DNA of 8,819 bases from the NCBI GenBank assembly GCA_022601315.1, contig JAHZIU010000284.1, forward strand, positions 1 through 8,819. The letters run 5' to 3'. Below the pieces are notes generated by a model. It saw nothing but the letters and a program-made list of their open reading frames with translations. It searched no databases and had not been told where the DNA came from. How positions within the stretch are numbered: the stretch's first letter is position 1; each line of letters begins with the position of its first letter. The translations under genes and the position numbers were made by a program. This stretch comes from Betaproteobacteria bacterium. GTDB lineage: Bacteria; Pseudomonadota; Gammaproteobacteria; Burkholderiales; Nitrosomonadaceae. This document shows positions 1 to 5,935 of this stretch, piece by piece.

Positions 1-409
1 AATCCGGGATGGTCAGCGACAAGAATTCCCAATCGACATCCATACAGTCCCCATTTGCTTCAAACATGCCTGGCCACCATTGTGCAAAAGGTAGTGAATT
101 AAGAAAAGCTTCTTCTGGACTGATGCCACATGAAAATGATTCAGGAAAACGTACTAACCACGATTGGCGAGCGGCAACTATTGCGCCTGCCGTTGTGCAT
201 GTGGCGATTATAAAGCTATAGATGCGTCGTCCAATGATTTTAGGATTATGGAGAAAAGCCAATAGTGCGATGAGGCCTACTGACCAATAGGTAACGCGTT
301 GTGCAACACATAACGGGCACGGTAATAAGTTTTCAATATGTTGTAGATACAGTGCATAGCCCAAAAGGCCAACGCAAACAAGGAAGATAAGAAGAAAGAT
401 TATTCTCAT
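1..409 (-). CDS. dsbB: Disulfide bond formation protein B (DsbB), partial, C-terminus beyond window
   Basis: DsbB is the inner-membrane enzyme that reoxidises the periplasmic thiol oxidase DsbA and passes the electrons to quinone. The 136 readable codons start at an ATG (409-407) with a hydrophobic first helix (about 1-22). The periplasmic cysteine pair C31-P-L-C34 follows. Arg38 has the spacing of the quinone-binding Arg48 of E. coli DsbB. Two further helices lie at about 41-56 and 63-80. The second periplasmic loop carries the other redox pair, Cys94 and Cys122. The frame is still open at base 1, so the fourth helix and the C-terminus (roughly 25-35 residues, judging by family length) lie outside. 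It is the last minus-strand gene, about 200 bases after the RNA methyltransferase gene. No clear Shine-Dalgarno sequence precedes the ATG. The alternative would be the DsbI paralogue; the cysteine layout cannot separate these, but DsbB is the simplest call. Confidence 0.93.
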   Translation of the reverse strand, partial: MRIIFLLIFLVCVGLLGYALYLQHIENLLPCPLCVAQRVTYWSVGLIALLAFLHNPKIIGRRIYSFIIATCTTAGAIVAARQSWLVRFPESFSCGISPEEAFLNSLPFAQWWPGMFEANGDCMDVDWEFLSLTIPD

Positions 410-609
410 ATTTTATTCATAAAGTTGATGTGGTTTTTTGTAGAGGTCATATGCTTTCTGCCTTGCTGTGCAGGTTTTTTAAAAGTTCTAAATATTATTT
501 AGTCGCTTCTAAAAATTCGCTATTACCTTTCAAATACGAGAGTATATGTATGGACAGGTTTTGACTTTTAAATGTTCAATAATAGCTACAGGATTTATTT
601 TTTGCTTAA
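410..609. other. AT-rich gap between the RNA methyltransferase gene and dsbB
   Basis: This gap lies between two minus-strand genes and contains no convincing coding frame. The one clear structure is a perfect inverted repeat, CTAAATA-T-TATTTAG, at 488-502. It is short and all AT except for its end pair. It is not followed by a T-run on the minus strand that would make it an obvious terminator. I could not pick out a good -35/-10 pair for dsbB by eye, so whether dsbB has its own promoter is open. Confidence 0.45.
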
Positions 610-1800
610 TTATGCGTTGTTTTTTAGGTCTTGGTTACTATCCCTAACCTTTTTCCTCATACTTCCAGCCTTCATTTTATATTCAAATAGTCTGCACTCC
701 AGTGCGCCATTAAATAATGGGGTGCGACGTGAGGTGCTGAGGCGGATTGTTTTGGGGAGTGCGGGATCAGCGGTTAGAATGTAGGCGTTCCAGCCGCTGA
801 ATTTCTTCTTCAGGGTATCACCCAATTTAGGGTAAAAATCAGTCAGAGTTTCTAACTCACCAATACGAACCCCATAGGGCGGGTTGGTTACCAAAATGCC
901 ATATGGCATCGGGGCGGAAATTTCCAGTATGTTGGCTTGGTTTAAGTGCACTACATCTTGCAGTCCTGCTGCAGCTATATTGGATTTTGTATTTGCCAAG
1001 GCGTAGCCATATAGATCGCTGCCATAAATAGCTTGAGGTGATGGTGGCAGCTGTGCTGCAATTGCATTTTCTTTTAATTGTTTCCAGAGTGGCAGATCAA
1101 ATTGTTTGAATTTCTCAAATGCGAAGCTTCGCTTCGAACCGGGTGCGATGTTAAGGGCTATTTGTGCTGCTTCAAATAGAAACGTGCCACTGCCACACAT
1201 TGGGTCGAGTATAGGTACACCAGGCTGCCAACCGGATAAATGTAAGATGCCGGCTGCCAGATTTTCGCGCAAAGGCGCTTCCCCAGAGGCTTTACGATAC
1301 CCTCTTTTGAACAATGCTTCGCCCGAAGTGTCCAGATACAATGAGAATGTTTGCGCATCAACAAAGCCATGAATACGGATATCAGGCTGGATAGTATCAA
1401 TGCTGGGGCGCTTGCCGGTAATTTTACGGAATTTATCGCACACAGCATCTTTGATTCTCAGTGTAATGAAGTCCAGGCTGCGCAATGAGCATTTAATGGC
1501 GGCCAGATTGGCACGTATGGTTAGCGCAGGAGAAAACCAGTCGTTCCAAGGCAGTGCATAGGCAATGTTGTATATATCCTTTTCATTAAGATATGATTTC
1601 CGGGCAACTTGCCACAAAATACGGCTGGCAATGCGGCTTTCCAAATTTGCCCGACAGCAAGTTTGCCAGTTACCCTGGAACTGCACACCACCATTGGATG
1701 GTTTTACATTTTCCCCACCAATTGTTTGTAGTTCAGTGGCAAGCGTTGATTCCAGCCCGCGAGGGCAAGGAGCGAAGAATTGCAGCAGTTCTTTTTTCAA
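610..1800 (-). CDS. THUMP-domain class I SAM-dependent RNA methyltransferase (RlmL-like)
   Basis: This is a 396-residue probable 23S rRNA guanine-N2 methyltransferase, often annotated as an N6-adenine DNA methylase because of its NPPY motif. The N-terminus (AP-CPRGLE, residues 10-17) opens the family's N-terminal region. A THUMP RNA-binding domain covers about 45-160. The UPF0020-type catalytic domain follows, with the SAM-binding motif DPMCGSGTFLFEAA at 199-212, SDLYG at 261-265, and the catalytic NPPYG at 306-310. The length matches single-domain betaproteobacterial members. E. coli RlmKL is about 700 residues because a second methyltransferase (RlmK) is fused to it. The start is TTG (1800-1798): no ATG or GTG fits closer to the conserved N-terminus. 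It lies 6 bases after the DUF423 stop codon with only a distant GGAAAG upstream, so translational coupling is likely. Methylation of G2445 is inferred from the family and not shown by the sequence. Confidence 0.88.
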   Translation of the reverse strand: MKKELLQFFAPCPRGLESTLATELQTIGGENVKPSNGGVQFQGNWQTCCRANLESRIASRILWQVARKSYLNEKDIYNIAYALPWNDWFSPALTIRANLAAIKCSLRSLDFITLRIKDAVCDKFRKITGKRPSIDTIQPDIRIHGFVDAQTFSLYLDTSGEALFKRGYRKASGEAPLRENLAAGILHLSGWQPGVPILDPMCGSGTFLFEAAQIALNIAPGSKRSFAFEKFKQFDLPLWKQLKENAIAAQLPPSPQAIYGSDLYGYALANTKSNIAAAGLQDVVHLNQANILEISAPMPYGILVTNPPYGVRIGELETLTDFYPKLGDTLKKKFSGWNAYILTADPALPKTIRLSTSRRTPLFNGALECRLFEYKMKAGSMRKKVRDSNQDLKNNA

Positions 1801-1806
1801 CAGTGT

Positions 1807-2181
1807 TTATTTATCTTTCCAAATTGCATAAGTCAGTAAAGCCCATGCGCTGAGAAATGAAATGCCGCCAAAGGGTGCTACTATGCCCATCCCGCTTATT
1901 TCTGTCAGGCTCGTGACATAAAGCGTGCCGCTGAATAGCATAATGCCTAACAGCATCAGCCAGCCTGAGGCTGCAATCATACGAGATTTTGGGAAATATA
2001 GTAGAAGCAGTCCAATGACCAACAAGCCAAGGGCATGGTAAAGATGATATTGTACACCGATCTCGAACACTGCAAGCTTATCAGTGGTTAATATTTGTTT
2101 GAGGCCATGTGCGCCGAAAGCACCCAGTGCAATGCAAATGAATGTATTGATGGTGCCCAGTAGTAGAAAAGTTTTTGGCAT
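1807..2181 (-). CDS. DUF423 family small inner-membrane protein (YgdD-like)
   Basis: This is a 124-residue, very hydrophobic protein of the DUF423 family, whose biochemical role is unknown. Four predicted membrane helices lie at about 4-24, 46-63, 68-90 and 98-120. Family hallmarks are GAFGAHGL (20-27) after the first half-helix, the FEIGVQYHLYHALG stretch (39-52), FSGTLY (83-88) and the APFGG turn (102-106). The ATG at 2181 is supported by AAGGA (2193-2189) with a 7-base gap. Its stop is 6 bases before the TTG start of the RNA methyltransferase gene, so the two are very probably co-transcribed. The 117 bases between it and xseA upstream show no clear terminator, so xseA may belong to the same transcript. 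The family call is secure; no function can be inferred from this context. Confidence 0.9.
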   Translation of the reverse strand: MPKTFLLLGTINTFICIALGAFGAHGLKQILTTDKLAVFEIGVQYHLYHALGLLVIGLLLLYFPKSRMIAASGWLMLLGIMLFSGTLYVTSLTEISGMGIVAPFGGISFLSAWALLTYAIWKDK

Positions 2182-2188
2182 TCTATTT

Positions 2189-2193
2189 TCCTT
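2189..2193 (-). promoter_or_regulatory. Ribosome binding site for the DUF423 gene
   Basis: AAGGA on the minus strand lies 7 bases upstream of the ATG at 2181-2179, which fixes the start of the small membrane protein. It lies in the 117-base gap after xseA; I saw no strong promoter or hairpin terminator in that gap. Confidence 0.7.
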
Positions 2194-2298
2194 ATAGAGG
2201 CAGGTTTGTTGTCTGGAAGTCGCTGATTTTTAGCTTTGATTTGCTGATCTTAATTCGCGATTCCTAAATGAATTTCAGGTTGGTCGTTATTCTGGAGA

Positions 2299-3645
2299 TT
2301 ATCTATTCTTGATCTCTGTGACCTCGGCGTATGCCTTTCCTTTAGCAAATTTTACCTGAATTTTGTCTCCAGGATTGATTAGTTTGCTATTGCGAATCAC
2401 CTTGCCATCTGTTGAGTAGGTGATGCTGTAACCTCGTTCAAGTACAGATTGTGGATTTAAATGTGCGAGTTGGGCTTGGTTGTGTAGTAATGAGACCCTG
2501 CGTGTTTCGAGAAAACGGGAAGAAGCAAAATGGAGTCGTTGTGCAAATTCATTTTGTTGTTCGAGTAACGGTGCAATCTTTGGTGTGGCTAATGTCAGAA
2601 ATTGGTTTAGTTCAGATAGTTTCCAATTTCTTTTTTCAATATAGTATGCCCAATTATTGATCAATCGTTCCTGTAAATGCTGAAGATGTATACGCTGATT
2701 GTGTATCCGTTCTCCGGGATGAATTAATCGATGCCCGAAACCATCGGTCTTTTGCATGCATCGTTCCAAGTGTTGTACGATGACTCGTTGTAATCGCTGT
2801 AGTAGTGTTATCAGACTGCGCAGTAATTCTGCGCTATCCTGGCTGGCCAGTTCAGCGGCGCCGGTAGGAGTCGGCGCACGTTTGTCTGCAACAAAGTCGG
2901 CAATGGTGAAGTCTGTTTCATGACCGATGCCAGTGATGATGGGGATTTTGCAGGCGGCAATGGCTTGCGCTACAATTTCTTCATTAAATGACCAGAGATC
3001 TTCAATGCTGCCACCGCCCCTGCAAAGGATCAAAACATCACAGTCAGCCCTTTTTGATGCGATCTTAATTGATGCAACAATACTTTTGGCAGCATCTGCT
3101 CCTTGCACCGGGCTGGGGTAAATAATGACGGGTAGCATCGGCATGCGACGCTGTAATGTAGATAGAGTGTCACGTAATGCTGCGGTACTCGGCGAAGTTA
3201 TTATGCCAATCTGTTGTGGGAAAATAGGTAATATTTTTTTGCGTTCTGGATTAAATAGTCCGGCTTGTTCCAATCGGGTTTTAAGCTGTTCAAAGGCTTC
3301 AAATAATTTACCCAGACCGGCACGACGGATGGTTTCAACATTTAGTTGAAAGTCGCCACGTGATTCATAAAGTGTGACCAGTGCGCGTACTTCTACTTGT
3401 AGACCGTCTTTAGGTTGCCAGTCGAGATATTGATTCTTATGTCGAAACATGACGCAACGTACTTGTGCATTCGCATCTTTAAGAGAGAAATACCAGTGGC
3501 CTGAATGGTATTGTTTGAGATTGGAAACTTCGCCTCTTACCCAAAGTAACGGCATGGTTTGTTCAAGTAACACTTTAGTACAATAATTCAGTTTACTTAC
3601 AGTAAATACTTCATGATAATTATCAAGTGTTGGGAGAGGAGGCAT
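2299..3645 (-). CDS. xseA: Exodeoxyribonuclease VII large subunit
   Basis: XseA is the catalytic subunit of exonuclease VII. With several copies of the small subunit XseB it degrades single-stranded DNA from both ends to oligonucleotides, in repair and recombination. The 448-residue length is typical. The N-terminal OB-fold nucleic-acid-binding domain spans about 13-108 (WVRGEVSN at 35-42, HWYFSLKD at 50-57). The catalytic domain carries RGGGSIEDLWSFNEE (209-223), GIGHETD (239-245) and FVADKRAPTPTGAAEL (251-266). A long helical region at about 270-390 fits the coiled arm that binds XseB. A C-terminal domain contains VLERGYSI, typical of the family. The start is ATG (3645-3643) behind AGAAGA at a 5-base gap. 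xseB is not in the window. The gene diverges from exbB across a long gap carrying DnaA boxes, so DnaA-linked control of this repair gene is conceivable but unproven. Confidence 0.97.
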   Translation of the reverse strand: MPPLPTLDNYHEVFTVSKLNYCTKVLLEQTMPLLWVRGEVSNLKQYHSGHWYFSLKDANAQVRCVMFRHKNQYLDWQPKDGLQVEVRALVTLYESRGDFQLNVETIRRAGLGKLFEAFEQLKTRLEQAGLFNPERKKILPIFPQQIGIITSPSTAALRDTLSTLQRRMPMLPVIIYPSPVQGADAAKSIVASIKIASKRADCDVLILCRGGGSIEDLWSFNEEIVAQAIAACKIPIITGIGHETDFTIADFVADKRAPTPTGAAELASQDSAELLRSLITLLQRLQRVIVQHLERCMQKTDGFGHRLIHPGERIHNQRIHLQHLQERLINNWAYYIEKRNWKLSELNQFLTLATPKIAPLLEQQNEFAQRLHFASSRFLETRRVSLLHNQAQLAHLNPQSVLERGYSITYSTDGKVIRNSKLINPGDKIQVKFAKGKAYAEVTEIKNR

Positions 3646-3701
3646 TTTTATCTTCTACAAGAGTTCACATTTTTTATGAGATTACATCATTATCTTGATA
3701 A

Positions 3702-3717
3702 AGTGTATATAAACACT
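3702..3717. repeat. Imperfect 16-bp palindrome upstream of xseA
   Basis: AGTGTATATAAACACT is palindromic except for one base pair. It lies about 57 bases upstream of the xseA start, a plausible place for an operator. It also contains TGTATATAA (3704-3712), one mismatch from an inverted DnaA box. No regulator can be assigned. Confidence 0.3.
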
Positions 3718-3826
3718 GGCGTTTGAGTTAACTATTTGTTTGTATTGAGTTAGTTGATAAGTGTAAAATTTAACCAGAGTAGAAAAAGTCGTTATAGTGT
3801 GGCTACTTAATGTTGCTGTTCGAAAG

Positions 3827-3861
3827 TTATTCACAAACTTATCCACAGAAATTGTGGACAA
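3827..3861. promoter_or_regulatory. DnaA-box cluster (two perfect tandem boxes plus one inverted near-match)
   Basis: Two exact matches to the DnaA box consensus TTATNCACA lie in the same orientation at 3827-3835 (TTATTCACA) and 3839-3847 (TTATCCACA), separated by 3 bases. This puts equivalent positions 12 bp apart, close to one helical turn. A third site in the opposite orientation, TGTGGACAA at 3853-3861 (TTGTCCACA on the minus strand), differs from consensus at one base. Together with the second box it forms the inverted repeat TCCACA-GAAAT-TGTGGA (3842-3858). Such clustering is typical of replication origins, DnaA-titrating or DnaA-reactivating sites, and DnaA-controlled promoters. No dnaA, dnaN, rpmH or gyrB lies nearby, so which role applies cannot be decided here. 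Confidence 0.65.
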
Positions 3862-4042
3862 AAATAGTAAGCTTTCTTGCTGAAAATATCTGGGCAGGAT
3901 AAATTACGCATTTTTGCTTAAAAAGTTGCAAGTTCGAATTGGAATTTACGGGTAATCGTATGATATGCTGGTTAATTCTGAATGGGTGGTGGTTGATGTA
4001 AGTTATCTATTGATCGGTAATTTTAGGTTTTAAGATCATTTC

Positions 4043-4073
4043 ATGCTGTTGCTGGATTAATTAGCAGCAGCAT
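4043..4073 (+). promoter_or_regulatory. Stem-loop upstream of exbB
   Basis: ATGCTGTTGCT (4043-4053) and AGCAGCAGCAT (4063-4073) are inverted repeats around a 9-base loop. As RNA they form an 11-pair stem with a single G-U pair. The stem ends 17 bases before the exbB Shine-Dalgarno sequence and 30 bases before its start codon. There is no T-run after it, so a terminator is unlikely. It could be a leader RNA structure or, as DNA, an operator. Confidence 0.4.
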
Positions 4074-4090
4074 ACTGCATATGATAAGTG

Positions 4091-4095
4091 AGGAG
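4091..4095 (+). promoter_or_regulatory. Ribosome binding site for exbB
   Basis: AGGAG lies 8 bases before a GTG codon at 4104. This decides the start of the ExbB-type protein, because the nearby ATG at 4081 is in another frame. Confidence 0.75.
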
Positions 4096-4103
4096 TTTAC
4101 TGC

Positions 4104-4712
4104 GTGTTATCTATAATTCAAGCGGCAGGTTGGCCGATTTGGCCAATTATTTTTGCTTCCATTGTGGCTGTGGCTATTATTGGCGAAAGAATATGGGCCT
4201 TGCGTTCACGTGTTATCGTTCCGAGAGAGTTATTACCCAAAGTATTAAATGAGTATAAAAGGAATGGTGTAAGTCCAGAAATGATTTCGCGTCTGCAAAA
4301 ACACTCGCCATTGGGACAGATTTTTGCTGCAGGACTTAAAAATGTTGAAAGTACACGCGAATCGATGAAAGAGTCCATTGAAGAGGCGGGGCGTGTTGTT
4401 GCGCATGACATGGATCGTTATCTCACGACTTTGGGTACCATTGCTGCGCTCAGTCCGCTTATGGGTTTATTTGGCACTTTGGTTGGTATGATTGAGATTT
4501 TTGGTGCCAACTCCCCGACAGGCAGTAATCCTGCGCAATTGGCCTATGGCATTTCTGTGGCCTTATATAATGCGGCATTTGGTATACTTGTCGCCATTCC
4601 TAGTATGATTTTCTATCGCCATTTTCGCGCTAAAGTTGATGCGTTCGTAATTGAGATGGAGTTGCAGGCTTTGAAGCTGGTGGAAATTATACATGGAGAA
4701 CGAAAAGGCTAA
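4104..4712 (+). CDS. exbB: ExbB/TolQ/MotA-family proton channel protein, without adjacent ExbD
   Basis: This is a 202-residue inner-membrane subunit of the ExbB/TolQ family, which assembles with ExbD/TolR-type partners and uses the proton gradient to drive outer-membrane import or envelope maintenance. Three membrane helices are visible at about 10-32, 107-135 and 147-172, with a long cytoplasmic loop between the first two. The second helix has the family signature LGTIAALSPLMGLFGTLVGM (residues 110-129). The start is GTG with AGGAG upstream. In the third helix the stretch GISVALYNAAFG has Val152 where E. coli ExbB has Glu176 and Ala157 where it has Thr181, by my alignment. Related betaproteobacterial proteins as I recall them share this pattern, so it may be a subfamily trait. 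ExbD usually follows directly; here hpnA does. Residual uncertainty concerns ExbB versus another member of the family and which partner it uses. Confidence 0.9.
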   Translation: MLSIIQAAGWPIWPIIFASIVAVAIIGERIWALRSRVIVPRELLPKVLNEYKRNGVSPEMISRLQKHSPLGQIFAAGLKNVESTRESMKESIEEAGRVVAHDMDRYLTTLGTIAALSPLMGLFGTLVGMIEIFGANSPTGSNPAQLAYGISVALYNAAFGILVAIPSMIFYRHFRAKVDAFVIEMELQALKLVEIIHGERKG

Positions 4713-4742
4713 GTTAACGATTTGAATTTGCAGATCAATGTC

Positions 4743-4859
4743 ATGCGCTATTTTCTTAAGAAAACTCTCGTCAAGTTGCTTGCCGTAAAGTTTGTTAGTG
4801 CCTGCATTTATTTTGGCTTCATAAAGTTTTTTTGTCTGAATCAAAGGAGGTTAGTGTGA
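4743..4859 (+). CDS. Possible 38-residue hydrophobic, basic small protein ahead of hpnA
   Basis: An open frame from ATG 4743 to TGA 4857-4859 fills most of the exbB-hpnA gap. It would encode a basic, hydrophobic peptide starting MRYFLKKTLVK, with a hydrophobic middle (about 9-31) and the tail NQRRLV. Its stop overlaps the hpnA GTG start as GTGA (4856-4859), the arrangement seen in translational coupling. No Shine-Dalgarno sequence precedes the ATG, the frame is short enough to be chance, and I recognise no family. It does not resemble ExbD, which would have a conserved Asp in its single helix. Treat it as a candidate only. Confidence 0.2.
   Translation: MRYFLKKTLVKLLAVKFVSACIYFGFIKFFCLNQRRLV
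4843..4850 (+). promoter_or_regulatory. Strong ribosome binding site that sets the hpnA start
   Basis: AAAGGAGG, nearly a full complement of the 16S rRNA 3' end, lies 5 bases before GTG 4856. A start at the upstream in-frame TTG (4832) would place this site inside the coding region and leave that TTG without one, so the GTG is preferred. Confidence 0.85.
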
Positions 4860-5872
4860 CCAACAGGCGCTCATTAGTAACAGGCGGTGGTGGTTTTATT
4901 GGTTCACATTTAGTAAGGCAGTTGTTGGAACAAGGTGAAACAGTAAGGGTTCTGGAATTGCCTGATGTTGCATTACCATCAAATGTAGAAGTTGTACGAG
5001 GATCAGTATGTGATGCTGATGTGGTACGCAGCGCACTGAATGGCGTGCAAAGACTTTATCATTTGGCAGGTAACCCAAATTTATGGGCAAAAGATAAAAG
5101 TGACTTCAGGCGGGTTAATTATGAAGGGACTTGTACGGTTTTCAGTGAGGCAGCCAAAAAGAATCTTGAGGTAATTGTGTATACGTCTACTGAATCAATC
5201 TTGACGGGCAGTGTATATAGCGAAAAACTGGTGGATTCTGCAGTACAACGTATAATTGAAGATATGCCTGGTCCCTATTGCCAGTCAAAATTTTTGGCAG
5301 AACAAGCGGCATTTGCTGCGGCAAAGACAGGTTTACCGGTTGTGGTTGTTGCACCCACATTGCCAATTGGCCCTGGGGATAACATGATTACGCCGCCAAC
5401 CCGGATGATCCTGGATTTTCTAAATCATAAAACGCCTGCATATTTAAATTGTGGCTTTAATTTGATTGATGTGCGTGATATTGCGCAAGGGCATATCCTG
5501 GCTGCTGAGAGTGGTCGGCCTGGTGAGCGTTATATTTTGGGTCATGAAAATATATCTTTGAGTGAATTGTTGCGTTTGATTGAAGAGATTACGGGACTTG
5601 CAATGCCAAAACTGCGTGTTCCATACTGGCTAGCCCTAGCTGCGGGTGTTGTATCAGAGCTTATGGCTGATTATGTCAGTCATCGACCACCTAGAGCACC
5701 TTTGACAGGAGTGCGCTTGGCACGTTATCCAATGTATTTTGATAGTGCTAAGGCAGTGAAACAATTGAGTTTGCCGCAAAGCTCAATACGCCAAGCTTTA
5801 ATTGATGAGATAGAATGGCTGCATAGTAAGGGATTGATAACCAGGGCGTTGCCGCTGCAGCAACAAGTTTGA
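4856..5872 (+). CDS. hpnA: HpnA, hopanoid-associated NAD-dependent sugar epimerase/dehydratase
   Basis: This 338-residue extended short-chain dehydrogenase resembles HpnA, a hopanoid-cluster protein thought to act on a nucleotide sugar or on the hopanoid side-chain sugar; its exact reaction is not established as far as I know. The Rossmann motif TGGGGFIG (9-16) gives GxxGxxG at G10, G13 and G16. Glu34 at the end of the second strand fits NAD binding. HLAG is at 69-72, and the catalytic centre is TST at 110-112 with Y141-x-x-x-K145. The start is GTG behind a strong AAAGGAGG. The gene lies 63 bases before mlaA and in the same direction as squalene-hopene cyclase, which is the main reason for choosing HpnA over a generic UDP-glucose 4-epimerase or dihydroflavonol-reductase-like enzyme. 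The fold assignment is very sure, the HpnA label fairly sure. Confidence 0.88.
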   Translation: MTNRRSLVTGGGGFIGSHLVRQLLEQGETVRVLELPDVALPSNVEVVRGSVCDADVVRSALNGVQRLYHLAGNPNLWAKDKSDFRRVNYEGTCTVFSEAAKKNLEVIVYTSTESILTGSVYSEKLVDSAVQRIIEDMPGPYCQSKFLAEQAAFAAAKTGLPVVVVAPTLPIGPGDNMITPPTRMILDFLNHKTPAYLNCGFNLIDVRDIAQGHILAAESGRPGERYILGHENISLSELLRLIEEITGLAMPKLRVPYWLALAAGVVSELMADYVSHRPPRAPLTGVRLARYPMYFDSAKAVKQLSLPQSSIRQALIDEIEWLHSKGLITRALPLQQQV

Positions 5873-5901
5873 AATTAATTAAAAAATATATTTAGAGTAT
5901 T

Positions 5902-5930
5902 TTGAATTGTGCGTAGTGAATTATTTTAAT
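5902..5930 (+). promoter_or_regulatory. Candidate sigma70-type promoter before mlaA
   Basis: TTGAAT (5902-5907) and TTTAAT (5925-5930) are separated by 17 bases, a good spacing with two and one mismatches to consensus. Transcription would begin near 5937, at or just after the first possible ATG of mlaA, which would push translation to a later codon. In such AT-rich DNA this match may be chance. Confidence 0.3.
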
Positions 5931-5935
5931 AGTAA

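Larger units (their letters stand above)
3646..4103. other. 458-bp divergent intergenic region between xseA and exbB
   Basis: No gene is visible in this stretch on either strand. It must hold the promoters for leftward xseA and rightward exbB, but I found no -35/-10 pair for either that I would defend. The left part (about 3665-3780) is strongly AT-rich and includes a near-palindrome at 3702-3717. The middle holds the DnaA-box cluster at 3827-3861. The right end has a stem-loop at 4043-4073 and the exbB ribosome binding site. The length is well above the other gaps in the window, which are 6 to about 200 bases, suggesting real regulatory or replication-related content. Confidence 0.6.

Noticed and set aside
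572..784. A 70-codon plus-strand open frame at the left of the RNA methyltransferase gene
   Set aside because: Most of it is antisense to the methyltransferase C-terminus, it has no ribosome binding site and its hydrophobic start comes from T-rich DNA.
1121..1132. Perfect 12-base palindrome GCGAAGCTTCGC
   Set aside because: It lies within the methyltransferase gene and encodes residues of a normal family segment (SKRSFAFEKF region), so coding explains it.
3646..4103. Calling the divergent gap the chromosomal origin (oriC)
   Set aside because: DnaA boxes and AT-rich DNA are present, but there is no dnaA, dnaN, gyrB, rpmH or parAB nearby, only two boxes are perfect, and skew cannot be judged from one window.
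4751..4764. Perfect 14-base palindrome TTTTCTTAAGAAAA
   Set aside because: It is weakly paired AT-rich DNA with no spacer for a hairpin loop and no following T-run, so neither a terminator nor a clear operator can be supported.
4713..4855. A decayed exbD gene between exbB and hpnA
   Set aside because: Reading the plus-strand frames showed no ExbD-like membrane segment with the conserved Asp, and 143 bases is too short for a meaningful remnant.
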